Origin: Candidatus Limiplasma pullicola
Lineage (GTDB): Bacteria > Bacillota > Clostridia > Christensenellales > Aristaeellaceae
NCBI GenBank assembly: GCA_018710985.1
Contig: DVIV01000040.1
Location: forward strand, 31,930 to 95,929
Direction: 5' to 3'
DNA: 64,000 nt
The translations under genes and the position numbers were made by a program. The notes below the pieces were generated by a model. That model had not been told where the DNA came from and did no database searches. It worked only from the letters and a program-made list of their open reading frames with translations. Below are positions 39,882 to 49,646 of this stretch, piece after piece. Positions within the stretch are counted from its first letter, which is position 1. The number at the start of each line of letters is the position of its first letter.

Positions 39882-40949
39882 TTGGGAATCTTTCGGAGGA
39901 TCGGGGACTGGCTGACGGAAAAGAGCGAGCGGTTTATCCGCGGCGAGTCGGATGGTACGGGCGGATACTACGCCACGCGTGAAGCCGAGCAGGCGTACGG
40001 CGGCATGGGTATGGATCAGGAACCCGTGCAGGACGGTGCGGAGGGCGAAGAAGCGCCCCGCAGGCAGCCGCTGGACCCCTTTGGCCATGGCGAGGGGGAA
40101 TATGGCGGACGTGTACCCTATCGCAGCCGGTATGATCTGGAGCGGGAACGGGAAGCGCAGCGTGAGGCGCAGCAGGCTGCTGCCCAGCAGCAGGCCCCCG
40201 TGCAGCAGCCGCAGATGCAGGCCCCCATGCAGCTGTCTTATGGCCAGCAGCAAAGTTATGGCCAGCAGCAGGGCTATGCGCAACCCCAGGGCTACGCGCG
40301 CCAGCAGAGCTATCCCCAGCAGCAGGCGGGCTATGACCGCGCGCCCCAGCAGCAGGGCTATGGCCAGCAGGCGAGCAATGTGGTGCCCTTTCCGGGCATG
40401 CAGCGCGCTGCGGACGGTTCCGTGTACGCCCACGTGGAGTATATCGTCCTGCTGCGCAGCCGAAACGAGTGCAAGGACGTTATCGCCTATATCAAGTCCA
40501 ATGCCTCCGTGTTTTTGAATATGGAGTTTATCGCAAGCGACAGCGAGCGTCAGCGCTGCGTGGACATGCTCAGCGGCGCAGCCTACACGCTTGGCTGCGC
40601 GCTCAACAAGATCTCCCCGCGCGGCATCTACCTGATTTCCTCGCCCTCCGTGCGCGTGGTGCTTGACCCTGCCATGCAGAAATTCACCGCCGCGCCCGAG
40701 GCCCAGGGCTATGCCCGGCAGCAGTATGAGGGCGACGGGTACCGCTATGGCGGCTATCAGCAGGCAGCTGAGCCGGAGGCTCAGCAGCCGGTCATGGGCT
40801 TCTCCTCCGGCTCACCCACAACGCGCTTTCAGGCGCAGGGCACGCAGCGGATGCCCGCCAGCTTCGGCAGCATGATGGCAGGCGGAGCGACGGGCGCCTA
40901 TACCGCCGTGGGCGGAGCGACGGGCCGCTACGCCGCCATGCAGCAGTAA
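39882..40949 (+). CDS. sepF: Cell division protein SepF with expanded Gln/Tyr-rich linker (TTG start)
   Basis: N-term MGIFRRIGDWLTEK amphipathic membrane anchor; C-term ECKDVIAYIKSNASVFLNMEFIASDSERQRCVDMLSGAAYTLGCALNKISPRGIYLISSPSV. Confidence 0.92.
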   Translation: MGIFRRIGDWLTEKSERFIRGESDGTGGYYATREAEQAYGGMGMDQEPVQDGAEGEEAPRRQPLDPFGHGEGEYGGRVPYRSRYDLEREREAQREAQQAAAQQQAPVQQPQMQAPMQLSYGQQQSYGQQQGYAQPQGYARQQSYPQQQAGYDRAPQQQGYGQQASNVVPFPGMQRAADGSVYAHVEYIVLLRSRNECKDVIAYIKSNASVFLNMEFIASDSERQRCVDMLSGAAYTLGCALNKISPRGIYLISSPSVRVVLDPAMQKFTAAPEAQGYARQQYEGDGYRYGGYQQAAEPEAQQPVMGFSSGSPTTRFQAQGTQRMPASFGSMMAGGATGAYTAVGGATGRYAAMQQ

Positions 40950-40962
40950 GGAGGACGTACCA

Positions 40963-41241
40963 ATGATATCCACCCTGCTGGGGATCGTTGCCTGGCTGCT
41001 CCGGCTGGCGAGTACGCTGCTGCTGATCTACTGCATCATGAGCTTTGTCATGCCGGGCACTGACCTGATGCGCAAAGCCGCTTCCTATGTGGAACCGGTG
41101 CTTCGCCCCTTCCGCGAGCTGCTGTACCGCTACTTTCCCAGGCTGAGGACGTTTCCGGTGGACTTTTCCCCCCTGGCGGTGTGGCTTTTGATTGATGTGA
41201 TCACCCTGCTGCTCAACCTGCTGCGGCGCGCGGTGCTGTGA
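40963..41241 (+). CDS. YggT family membrane protein
   Basis: 92 aa, two hydrophobic segments; VEPVLRPFRELLYRYFPRLRTFPVDFSPLAVWLLIDVI. Confidence 0.92.
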   Translation: MISTLLGIVAWLLRLASTLLLIYCIMSFVMPGTDLMRKAASYVEPVLRPFRELLYRYFPRLRTFPVDFSPLAVWLLIDVITLLLNLLRRAVL

Positions 41242-42002
41242 TGCGCGGCGAGGAAGATCCGGCGCTGCTTGCACGCCGGCTGGACGAGCTTGCGGCGCGC
41301 GCAGAGCGGACCGGCCAGCCTTGCTTTACCGGTTTTCTCACCCCGCCCGAAGCGGACATGGCAATGGCGTCCGCCCGCCGGCAGGGAATTGAGGTGAGGC
41401 TGGAGGGCGGCTATGAGGATGCGGAGCGCCGCATGGCCCGCTTCACGCCCCCGGACGGATGGGAGGAACCCTTTCCCATCACGGCGCTGGAAGCGACCTG
41501 GCCGCATCAGACGGCCCCCGGCCACAGGGATTTGCTGGGAAGCGTGCTGGGGCTGGGCATCCGCCGCTCGTGCGTGGGGGATATCGTGGTTCTGGCCGAC
41601 CGGGCCTACCTGTTCCTGGAGACCCAGCTGGCGGAGCATGTAACGCTGTCCCTCACCTCGGCAGGACGTGTGCAGATCAGGACGCGAATGCTGGAAGCCT
41701 GGCCCGCTGTGGAGCCTCCACAGGGGGTGGAGGTGCGTGACACGGTGTCCAGCCTGCGGCTGGATGCGGTGGTCAGCGGCGGGTTTGGGCTGTCGCGCGC
41801 TGCGGCGGCCGAGCTGATCGCCGCGGGGCATGTGAAGCTCAGGCATCTGCCCACCCAGCGCCCCGACGCGCGCGTTGGCGAGGGCGACGCGATCTCCGCG
41901 CGCGGCTATGGTCGTCTGGTAATCGACCAGGTCGGAGCGCCCACCAAAAAAGGCCGTCTGCCATTAAGGCTGATACGATACGGCGCGAGCCGGAAGCACT
42001 GA
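41241..42002 (+). CDS. ylmH: YlmH-type S4-domain RNA-binding protein
   Basis: FTGFLTPPEADMA...ITALEATWPHQTAPGHRDLLGSVLGLGIRRSCVGDIVV; S4 domain RLDAVVSGGFGLSRAAAAELIAAGHVKLR. Confidence 0.94.
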   Translation: MRGEEDPALLARRLDELAARAERTGQPCFTGFLTPPEADMAMASARRQGIEVRLEGGYEDAERRMARFTPPDGWEEPFPITALEATWPHQTAPGHRDLLGSVLGLGIRRSCVGDIVVLADRAYLFLETQLAEHVTLSLTSAGRVQIRTRMLEAWPAVEPPQGVEVRDTVSSLRLDAVVSGGFGLSRAAAAELIAAGHVKLRHLPTQRPDARVGEGDAISARGYGRLVIDQVGAPTKKGRLPLRLIRYGASRKH

Positions 42003-42029
42003 ATCGGAGACGACGAAAGGAGAATGACC

Positions 42030-42539
42030 ATGGCATTGACGATCGACGATATCTACGACAAAGAGTTTGCACTCAAGGGCGGCGGATACGACCGCAACGA
42101 CGTGGACCAGTTTTTGGACGAAATCTGCGACGAAATGACCAATATGCAGGAGCGCATCGACCAGCTGGAAAGCGATTTGAGCAAGGCGCGCGCCGAGGCG
42201 GAGGCCGCCCGTCAGTCCGTCAAACCCGCGCCCCAGCCCGTGGCCAAGGCTGAACCCGCCGTGGCCAAGACCAGCCAAACGCTGGAGAGCATTCTGCTCA
42301 GCGCCCAGCGCCTGGCGGATGAAGCCGTGGAGAACGCCAACGCCAAGGCCGAAACCATCGTCAAGGAAGCGCAGGAAAAGGCCAGCCAGATCGTCGACGA
42401 CGCGCAGACCGAGCGCGAAACCCTCAGCAGCGAGCTGGAGTCCATGCGCAAGGCCGCCGCGGAATACAAGGACAGCTTTTTGGCAATGGTCAACAAGTAT
42501 AAGTCCATGCTGGAAGGCGAGGGCTTTTTCAAAAAGTAA
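42030..42539 (+). CDS. divIVA: DivIVA domain-containing protein
   Basis: TIDDIYDKEFALKGGGYDRNDVDQFLDEICDEMTNM then long coiled coil. Confidence 0.94.
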   Translation: MALTIDDIYDKEFALKGGGYDRNDVDQFLDEICDEMTNMQERIDQLESDLSKARAEAEAARQSVKPAPQPVAKAEPAVAKTSQTLESILLSAQRLADEAVENANAKAETIVKEAQEKASQIVDDAQTERETLSSELESMRKAAAEYKDSFLAMVNKYKSMLEGEGFFKK

Positions 42540-42552
42540 GACATAGCTAATC

Positions 42553-42583
42553 AAGCGCCGCCGGTGATCCGGCGGCGCTTTTC
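42553..42583. terminator. Terminator between convergent divIVA and rlmA-like genes
   Basis: AAGCGCCGCCGGTGATCCGGCGGCGCTTTT. Confidence 0.8.
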
Positions 42584-43424
42584 ACCGCATACGGCAGCGC
42601 AGCACCCGCACGTCGATGGTGATTTGCGCCAGTGCGATCCTTTCCAGCGCCTCCGGCGGCACGGAGAAGGTCAGGGGCGTCATGCGCAGGAAATCGCGCG
42701 AATCCGCCGGCGTGAGAGGCGCGACGAACCGCACGGGCGTCTCCGAGAGCACCTGCGCATGCGCGCGGAGATGAGCAAGCACCGAGGCGTTGTCATACGC
42801 GCCGCCGCGAAGATGCTCCGCCACCGCCTCGCGGACCTCGCGCAGGTAATCCGGGCCGGGCACGACCTTGATCAGCTCCCCGTCCGGCGCGAGCACGCGG
42901 CGAAACTCGGCGTAGTCGGCAGGGGAAAAGACGCTTAGCACCGCGTCGGCTGCGCCGTTTTTCACAGGCAGGCGCTTGAGGTCGGCCACGAACCAGCCGC
43001 CCCGCTCCGCCGAACGGGCCGCCAGGGCCACCGCTTCGCGGTTCAGGTCCAGGCCGATCACCTGAGCGCCGGGAAAGCGCGCCTGCACGGTGCGGGCATA
43101 GTACCCCTCTCCGCATCCGGCGTCCAACAGCATGAAGGGACCGGAGCGGTCTGCGAGCATGGCGCACAGCGCGTCCCGCACGGGCGCGTAAAAGCCGCCC
43201 GCAAACACACGGCCGCGGCTTTCAAAGAGGGTTTCGTCATATTTGTCGCCGCTCTGCCGGTGGTCGGGCGCCAGGTTGACGTAGCCCCGGCGGCTCAGGT
43301 CATAGCAATGGCCGTTTTCGCAGATCAGGCTCTGCTCCGTCAGGGCAAACGCGCCGCCGCACCTGGGGCATTGCAGCGCGTGCAGGAGGGGCGAGAGCCG
43401 CCCAGCCAGAATTGCCGGTTTCAT
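42582..43424 (-). CDS. RlmA-type 23S rRNA (guanine-N1)-methyltransferase
   Basis: Zn-finger LQCPRCGGAFALTEQSLICENGHCYDLSRRGYVNL...LLDAGCGEGYYARTV. Confidence 0.92.
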   Translation of the reverse strand: MKPAILAGRLSPLLHALQCPRCGGAFALTEQSLICENGHCYDLSRRGYVNLAPDHRQSGDKYDETLFESRGRVFAGGFYAPVRDALCAMLADRSGPFMLLDAGCGEGYYARTVQARFPGAQVIGLDLNREAVALAARSAERGGWFVADLKRLPVKNGAADAVLSVFSPADYAEFRRVLAPDGELIKVVPGPDYLREVREAVAEHLRGGAYDNASVLAHLRAHAQVLSETPVRFVAPLTPADSRDFLRMTPLTFSVPPEALERIALAQITIDVRVLRCRMR

Positions 43425-43512
43425 AGAGCACTTCCTTTGAAAAAAGATGCTACAACATTCGACAGCGGGGCGCTTGCTCCCTGCCGCACGTCGGAAGGAT
43501 GGGGAAATACCA

Positions 43513-44376
43513 ATGTGGGTGATGATGGCGCTGCTCTCCGCCCTGTTTGCGGGCGCGACGGCCATATTGAGCAAAATGGGCGTGCGGGATACGGATTCCA
43601 CCGTGGCCACGGCCATTCGGACCACGCTGGTGCTGGCGTTCGCGTGGCTGCTGGTGCTGGCGCAGGGCCTGCAGGCGCAGCTGAGTCAGCTCTCGGTCAG
43701 GACATACCTGTTTCTGGCGATGTCCGGGCTGTGCACGGGCGCGTCGTGGCTGTGCTACTTCCATGCGCTGAAGCTGGGCACGGTCAACCAGGTCACGCCC
43801 GTGGACAAGAGCTCCACGGTGCTGACGATGCTTTTGGCGTGGGTCCTGCTGGGCGAGTCCATCACCTGGCTGAAAGCCGCCGCGATGGCCGGGATCATGG
43901 CGGGTACGCTTTTGATGATCGAGCGCCGGCCCGAAGCCGCCCCCGCCGCCCCGCGCGGGCGCGGCTGGCTTCTCTACGCGGCGCTTTCTGCGGTGTTTGC
44001 CGCGCTGACCGCTATTCTGGGCAAGGTGGGCATCGAAAACGTCCCAAGCGACCTGGGCACCGCGCTTCGCACCGTGGTGGTGCTGGCTATGGCTTGGGTG
44101 ATGGTGTTTGTGACCGGGCGGCAGCGCGAGGTCCGGGCCGTGGGCCGGCGCGACCTGAGATTCATTCTGCTCTCCGGCGTGGCGACGGGCCTGAGCTGGC
44201 TGTGCTATTACCGCGCGCTGCAGGAGGGTCCGGCCAGCGTGGTCGTGCCGCTGGACAAACTCAGCGTGGTGGTGACCATCGTATTCAGCCGCGTGTTCCT
44301 TGGCGAGCGCCTTTCGCGCCGCGCGCTGGCGGGTTTTGTGCTGCTGGTGGCCGGTACGGGACTGCTGCTATTGTAA
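43513..44376 (+). CDS. EamA/DMT family transporter
   Basis: Two 5-TM EamA repeats; LCYFHALKLGTVNQVTPVDKSS; LCYYRALQEGPASVVVPLDKLS. Confidence 0.93.
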   Translation: MWVMMALLSALFAGATAILSKMGVRDTDSTVATAIRTTLVLAFAWLLVLAQGLQAQLSQLSVRTYLFLAMSGLCTGASWLCYFHALKLGTVNQVTPVDKSSTVLTMLLAWVLLGESITWLKAAAMAGIMAGTLLMIERRPEAAPAAPRGRGWLLYAALSAVFAALTAILGKVGIENVPSDLGTALRTVVVLAMAWVMVFVTGRQREVRAVGRRDLRFILLSGVATGLSWLCYYRALQEGPASVVVPLDKLSVVVTIVFSRVFLGERLSRRALAGFVLLVAGTGLLLL

Positions 44377-44414
44377 TCATATTGCAAATATTTTCACAAA
44401 GCGTGCCTTACCCC

Positions 44415-44444
44415 TTGCAAAACATAGCGCATTTTTGGTAAAAT
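44415..44444 (+). promoter_or_regulatory. Sigma-A-like promoter for gap
   Basis: TTGCAA-N18-TAAAAT. Confidence 0.6.
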
Positions 44445-44483
44445 ACTTCTTGGGAACAACAATGTTTTAGGAGGTACCCGCCA

Positions 44484-45512
44484 ATGGTGAAAGTAGCTAT
44501 TAACGGCTTCGGCCGCATCGGTCGCCTGGCTTTCCGTCAGATGTTCGGTGCCGAGGGTTATGAAGTGGTCGCCATCAACGACCTGACCAGCCCGAAGATG
44601 CTTGCCCATCTTCTCAAGTATGACACCGCTCAGGGCTCCTACTGCGGTCATATCGGGGAAAACAAGCATACGGTCGAAGCCACTGAGGATTCCATCATCG
44701 TCGATGGAAAGGAAATCAAGATCTACGCCGAGAAGGACGCCGCCAACTGCCCCTGGGGCAAGCTGGACGTGGACGTCGTGCTGGAGTGCACCGGCTTCTA
44801 TTGCAGCAAGGAAAAGAGCCAGGCCCACATCAACGCCGGCGCCAAGAAGGTCGTCATCTCTGCGCCCGCTGGCAATGATCTGCCCACCATCGTGTACTCC
44901 GTCAACGAGAACACGCTGACCAAGGAAGACAAGATCATTTCCGCCGCTTCCTGCACCACCAACTGCCTCGCTCCCATGGCCAAGGCGCTCAACGACGCCT
45001 ATCCCGTACAGAGCGGCATCATGACCACCGTGCACGCCTATACCGGCGACCAGATGATCCTGGACGGCCCGCACCGCAAGGGCGACCTTCGCCGTGCCCG
45101 CGCTGGCGCGCAGAACATCGTTCCCAACTCCACCGGCGCTGCCAAGGCGATCGGCCTGGTCATCCCCGAGCTCAATGGCAAGCTGATCGGCTCCGCTCAG
45201 CGCGTGCCCGTCTGCACCGGCTCCACCACCATCCTGGTGGCGGTTGTCAAGGGCAAGGATGTGACCAAGGATTCCATCAATGCCGCCATGAAGGCCGCCG
45301 CTTCCGCCTCTTACGGCTACAACGAGGAAGCCATCGTTTCCTCCGACGTGATCGGCATGAAGTACGGCTCTCTGTTTGATGCCACCCAGACCATGGTTGC
45401 CAAGATCGACGACGACACCTATCAGGTGCAGGTCGTGTCCTGGTACGACAACGAGAACAGCTACACCAGCCAGATGGTCCGCACCATCAAGTACTTCGCT
45501 GAGCTGGGCTGA
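44484..45512 (+). CDS. gap: Glyceraldehyde-3-phosphate dehydrogenase (NAD), type I
   Basis: [19 protein letters not shown]...[17 protein letters not shown]...[16 protein letters not shown]. Confidence 0.97.
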   Translation: MVKVAINGFGRIGRLAFRQMFGAEGYEVVAINDLTSPKMLAHLLKYDTAQGSYCGHIGENKHTVEATEDSIIVDGKEIKIYAEKDAANCPWGKLDVDVVLECTGFYCSKEKSQAHINAGAKKVVISAPAGNDLPTIVYSVNENTLTKEDKIISAASCTTNCLAPMAKALNDAYPVQSGIMTTVHAYTGDQMILDGPHRKGDLRRARAGAQNIVPNSTGAAKAIGLVIPELNGKLIGSAQRVPVCTGSTTILVAVVKGKDVTKDSINAAMKAAASASYGYNEEAIVSSDVIGMKYGSLFDATQTMVAKIDDDTYQVQVVSWYDNENSYTSQMVRTIKYFAELG

Positions 45513-45568
45513 GAAGCGGTCTGAGCCGTTCGCGCCCGATGGGCTGAATGGCTGCCAGGAAAAAAGCG

Positions 45569-45613
45569 AAAAACTTTCCCCCGCCTTTCCCATGGGAGAG
45601 GCGGGGGTTTTGC
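45569..45613. terminator. Bidirectional terminator between gap and the SLOG-family gene
   Basis: AAAACTTTCCCCCGCCTTTCCCATGGGAGAGGCGGGGGTTTT. Confidence 0.8.
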
Positions 45614-45614
45614 T

Positions 45615-46103
45615 TTATTTGAAGAACAGCACGCGCGCGATGCGGCCCGTCTTGTGGGCATAGGCCAGCGTGCCTGCGGTGCCGCCGCGACCGCGCCCGT
45701 CATAGACCGCGATCACGAGTTGGGAGCGGTCCACCATGAAGCGGTTGCGATTTCGATAGACGCCGTCATGATAGTGCTCGCTGACGACGTGGACCTCGGT
45801 GCAGGCGTCAAGCAGGGCGGCGGTTTCGGGGTCGGAGGCAAGGCGCTCGAAGCGTTGTCGGAAGGGGATGGCGGCCAACAGGTGAAGGCCGGGATGCTCG
45901 CGCCCTTTTTGCGCCACCAGCCGTGCAAACAGCAAATCAATCCCTTCGGCAAAGCCGCTGAAAAAGGAATCATATCCCTCTGCGATGGCTCGGTCGATCT
46001 CGGCGGACAGCGCGGCGGTGATTTCGGGCAGCTTGCCGGCGGGGATGTCGCGGTGGCCGGTGACGCAGCAGGTTTTGGACATAACGATTCCTCCAATGTT
46101 CAA
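45615..46103 (-). CDS. SLOG / DUF1273 (YpsA-like) family protein
   Basis: CCVTGHRDIPAGKL...AIAEGYDSFFSGFAEGIDLLFARLV...RNRFMVDRSQLVIAVYDGRGRGGTAGTLAYA. Confidence 0.88.
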   Translation of the reverse strand: MNIGGIVMSKTCCVTGHRDIPAGKLPEITAALSAEIDRAIAEGYDSFFSGFAEGIDLLFARLVAQKGREHPGLHLLAAIPFRQRFERLASDPETAALLDACTEVHVVSEHYHDGVYRNRNRFMVDRSQLVIAVYDGRGRGGTAGTLAYAHKTGRIARVLFFK

Positions 46104-46210
46104 TGAAAACTTCTGCGGTGTTTATTTTAATAGAATCGACCTTTTATGTCAATCAAAATAAAGAAAACATATTTGTGAATGCTGCCCTCCTATCCGATAC
46201 AATCTATTAC

Positions 46211-46549
46211 ATGGAGAGGAGGGAGATTTCCGTGCGGTATGAAGAGTTTCTTCCTCTGCGGCTGACGCAGCTGAGAATGCAGAAAAATGTTTCTGCACGC
46301 GATATGTCCCTCTCTTTGGGACAGGCCAACAACTATATCAACTCCATTGAAAACCGCAAGGCGCTGCCCTCCATGCAGTCCTTCTTCTACATCTGCGAAT
46401 ACCTGGGCGTCACGCCGCAGGAGTTTTTTGACGAGGGCAATACCTGCCCCGTGCGCCTGCGCGAGCTGGTGGATGAGGCCAAACACCTCGACGACAACGC
46501 CCTGGGCCATCTGCTGGCCCTGATCCGGGAGCTGAGCGCCAGGCGCTGA
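46211..46549 (+). CDS. XRE-family helix-turn-helix transcriptional regulator
   Basis: LRLTQLRMQKNVSARDMSLSLGQANNYINSIENRKALPSMQSFFYICEYLGVTPQEFF. Confidence 0.9.
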   Translation: MERREISVRYEEFLPLRLTQLRMQKNVSARDMSLSLGQANNYINSIENRKALPSMQSFFYICEYLGVTPQEFFDEGNTCPVRLRELVDEAKHLDDNALGHLLALIRELSARR

Positions 46550-46562
46550 GCCCCCTTTTTCA

Positions 46563-46591
46563 TTGACAAATCCGCCCGTTTTCGGTACAAT
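46563..46591 (+). promoter_or_regulatory. Consensus sigma-A promoter upstream of the glycine riboswitch
   Basis: TTGACA-N17-TACAAT. Confidence 0.85.
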
Positions 46592-46614
46592 ACAATCAAA
46601 CAAAGCCATATGAC

Positions 46615-46797
46615 CTCGGATGAAGGGTTCGGGAGAGACCGGCATGCCCGGCGCCGAAGGGGCGAAACTCTCAGGCAAAAAGACCGTACCCCGACGAAGC
46701 TCTGGAAAGCGTTGCGCACCACCGAAGAAGCAATCCCGCCCCGGCGGGAGAATCTTTCAGGTCACAGGACAGAGGCGGCAAGATGCCGTGCTCTGTT
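46615..46797 (+). ncRNA. Tandem glycine riboswitch (two aptamers)
   Basis: Aptamer I GGGAGAGACCGGCATGCCCGGCGCCGAAGGGGCGAAACTCTCAGGCAAAAAGACCG; aptamer II GCTCTGGAAAGCG...CACCGAAGAAGCAATCC...AATCTTTCAGGTCACAGGACAGAGG; directly upstream of gcvT. Confidence 0.94.
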
Positions 46798-46843
46798 TTC
46801 TTGGTTTGTCTGTTCTTTCACAAATTCAGAAGGGGGAATGACA

Positions 46844-47923
46844 ATGGACCTCAAAACGCCGCTGTACGACTGCCATGTGGCGCTGGAGGGGCGCATGGTA
46901 CCCTTTGCGGGCTATGTGCTGCCGGTGCAGTATCCCACGGGTGTGATCCGCGAGCATATGGCCGTGCGCGAGGCCTGCGGCCTGTTTGACGTCAGCCATA
47001 TGGGCGAGGTGCTCTACAGGGGGCCGGATGCCCTGGCCAATCTGCAAAAGCTGCTTACCAACGACTTCTCCACCATGCGCGACGGCAAGGTACGCTACAG
47101 CGTGATGTGCAATCCCCAGGGCGGCGTGGTGGATGATCTGATCGTCTACCGCTTTTCCCAGGATGCCTACTGGGTGGTGGTCAACGCGGCCAACCGCCAC
47201 AAGGACGTAAACTGGATGCGCGAGAACCTCTTTGGCGACTGCGAGCTGACCGACATGAGCGACTCCGTGGCCCAGCTGGCCCTCCAGGGCCCAAAGGCCG
47301 GCGCCATCTTTGCCAAGGTTTGCGATCAGGAGCCGCCCACGGGCTACTACACCTTCATCCCGGAGATGACGGTCGCGGGGGTCAAATGCCTCGTTTCGCG
47401 CACGGGCTACACCGGCGAGGACGGCTTTGAGCTCTACTGCGCCAATGCCGACGCGCCCGCCCTGTGGAACGCGCTGCTGGAGGCGGGGAAGGACGACGGG
47501 CTCATTCCCTGCGGCCTGGGCGCGCGCGATACGCTGCGCCTGGAGGCGGCCATGCCGCTCTACGGCCATGAGATGGACGATACCGTCACCCCCTTTGAAA
47601 CGGGCCTGGGTTGGGCGGTCAAGATGCAAAAGGACGACTTCATCGGCAGGTCCGCGCTGGCAGGGAACGAGCAGCCCGCGCGCCGCCGCGTGGGCATCGA
47701 GATCACGGGCCGCGGCATCGCCCGCGAACACTGCGACGTGTACCTGGACGGAAAGAAGATCGGCGTCACCACCTCCGGCACGCATTGCCCCTATCTGGGC
47801 AAGGCCGTGGCTATGGCGCTCATCGACGGCCCGGCGGAGGACGGCGCGCTCACCGTGGATGTGCGCGGCCGCCAGATCGAGGCGAAATTCATCCCCCTGC
47901 CCTTCTATCAGCGCAAGAAATAA
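46844..47923 (+). CDS. gcvT: Glycine cleavage system T protein (aminomethyltransferase)
   Basis: FAGYVLPVQYPTGVIREHMAVREACGLFDVSHMGEV...CLVSRTGYTGEDGFELY. Confidence 0.96.
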   Translation: MDLKTPLYDCHVALEGRMVPFAGYVLPVQYPTGVIREHMAVREACGLFDVSHMGEVLYRGPDALANLQKLLTNDFSTMRDGKVRYSVMCNPQGGVVDDLIVYRFSQDAYWVVVNAANRHKDVNWMRENLFGDCELTDMSDSVAQLALQGPKAGAIFAKVCDQEPPTGYYTFIPEMTVAGVKCLVSRTGYTGEDGFELYCANADAPALWNALLEAGKDDGLIPCGLGARDTLRLEAAMPLYGHEMDDTVTPFETGLGWAVKMQKDDFIGRSALAGNEQPARRRVGIEITGRGIAREHCDVYLDGKKIGVTTSGTHCPYLGKAVAMALIDGPAEDGALTVDVRGRQIEAKFIPLPFYQRKK

Positions 47924-47947
47924 ACATTTCGCAAGGAGGAACCTGTT

Positions 47948-48322
47948 ATGAACATTCCCGCGGAGCTTCGTTACACCAAAACCCACGAGTGGATCAAGGA
48001 AGAAAACGGCATCGTCACCGTCGGCCTGTCCGACTTCGCGCAGCAGGAGCTGGGCGATCTGGTCTTTGTGAACCTGCCCCAGGTGGGCGACGCGGTCACG
48101 GCGGGCGAGGCTTTCGCCGACGTGGAGTCCGTCAAGGCCGTGAGCGACGTGTACAGCCCCGTCACCGGCGCCGTCTGCGAAATCAACGAGGCCCTGCTCG
48201 ACGCCCCCGAAAGCATCAACCAGGACCCCTACGGCGCGTGGTTCATCCGCGTGGAGAACGTGACCGACACCGTCGAAACCCTGTCCGCCGAGGAATATGA
48301 GGCCATGCCGAAGGAGGGCTGA
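47948..48322 (+). CDS. gcvH: Glycine cleavage system H protein
   Basis: [38 protein letters not shown]...[19 protein letters not shown] (lipoyl Lys). Confidence 0.97.
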   Translation: MNIPAELRYTKTHEWIKEENGIVTVGLSDFAQQELGDLVFVNLPQVGDAVTAGEAFADVESVKAVSDVYSPVTGAVCEINEALLDAPESINQDPYGAWFIRVENVTDTVETLSAEEYEAMPKEG

Positions 48323-48326
48323 TTCC

Positions 48327-49646
48327 ATGGGCAGCTATGTACCCGTCACCCCCGAGGAGCGCCGCGCGATGCTCGAGCGCGTCGGCCTGCCTTCGGTGGA
48401 GGCGCTCTACGCCGACGTGCCGGAGGGCGTGCTTCTCAAGGAGCCGCCCGTGTTCACCGGCGGCTTTTCGGAACTGGAGGTCCGCCGCCACATGGAGCGG
48501 CTCGCGGAGCAAAACCGCGTGTTCAGCACCATTCTGCGCGGCGCGGGGGCCTATGATCACTACATTCCCGCCATCGTGCGCGCCATCCCGGCCAAGGAGG
48601 CGTTTCTGACCGCCTACACGCCCTATCAGGCCGAGATCAGCCAGGGCCTCTTGCAGTCCATCTTTGAATATCAGACCATGATCTGCCGCCTCACCGGCAT
48701 GGACGTGGCCAACGCCTCGGTCTATGACGGCGCGAGCGCGGCGGCGGAGGCGTGCGCCATGGTGCGCGAGCGCCGCCGCACGGTGACGCTGGTGTCGGCC
48801 TGCGCGCACCCGGACGTGATCGCCACCATCCGCACCTACTGCTGGGGCTCCAACCACGAGATGCGCCTCATCCCCGAAAGGGACGGCGTGACGGATCTGG
48901 ACGCCCTGCGGGATGCTCTGGACGATCAGGTGAGCGGCGTGTACCTGGCCTCGCCCAACTTCCTGGGCGGGCTGGAGGACGTGAGCGCCGCGGCGGAAAT
49001 CTGCCACGCTGCGGGCGCGAAGCTCATTGTGGGCGCCAATCCCATGGCGCTGGCCCTTTTTAAAACTCCCGGCGAGGCAGGGGCGGACGTGTGCGTGGGC
49101 GACGGACAGCCCCTGGGCATGCCGCTGAGCTACGGCGGGCCGTATGTGGGCTTCATGGCTGCGCGCGCCGCTCTGATGCGCAAGCTCCCCGGCCGCATCG
49201 TGGGCCAGACCACCGACGTGGACGGAAAGCGCGCCTTCGTGCTCACGCTTCAGGCCCGCGAGCAGCACATCCGCCGCGAGAAGGCGGGCAGCAACATCTG
49301 CTCCAATCAGGCGCTGTGCGCGCTCACGGCGGCGTGCTATCTGGGCGCGGTGGGCCCTGACGGCCTTCGCGAGGTGGCCCGCCAGTGCTATGACAAGGCG
49401 CATTATTTTGCCGAGAAGCTTTCCTCCATCGGCCTGCCCCGGCGCGAGAAGGGCCCGTTCTTCCACGAGTTCGCCACGGAGTGCCCGGGCGGCGCGGAGA
49501 AGATGCTGGTGGCGCTGGAGGAGCGCGACATCCTGGGCGGCCAGCCGATGGGCGACGGCCGCGTGCTGTGGTGCGTGACGGAAAAGGCCGAGCGCAAACG
49601 GCTGGATGAGGCCGTGGCCGTAATCCGGGAGGTGACGAACCTGTGA
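48327..49646 (+). CDS. gcvPA: Glycine dehydrogenase (decarboxylating) subunit 1
   Basis: YVPVTPEERRAMLERVG...FLTAYTPYQAEISQGLLQSIFEYQTMICRLTGMDVANAS. Confidence 0.97.
   Translation: MGSYVPVTPEERRAMLERVGLPSVEALYADVPEGVLLKEPPVFTGGFSELEVRRHMERLAEQNRVFSTILRGAGAYDHYIPAIVRAIPAKEAFLTAYTPYQAEISQGLLQSIFEYQTMICRLTGMDVANASVYDGASAAAEACAMVRERRRTVTLVSACAHPDVIATIRTYCWGSNHEMRLIPERDGVTDLDALRDALDDQVSGVYLASPNFLGGLEDVSAAAEICHAAGAKLIVGANPMALALFKTPGEAGADVCVGDGQPLGMPLSYGGPYVGFMAARAALMRKLPGRIVGQTTDVDGKRAFVLTLQAREQHIRREKAGSNICSNQALCALTAACYLGAVGPDGLREVARQCYDKAHYFAEKLSSIGLPRREKGPFFHEFATECPGGAEKMLVALEERDILGGQPMGDGRVLWCVTEKAERKRLDEAVAVIREVTNL

Noticed and set aside
46826-48328. 500-aa minus-strand ORF
   Set aside because: Antisense to gcvT/gcvH, which are certain.
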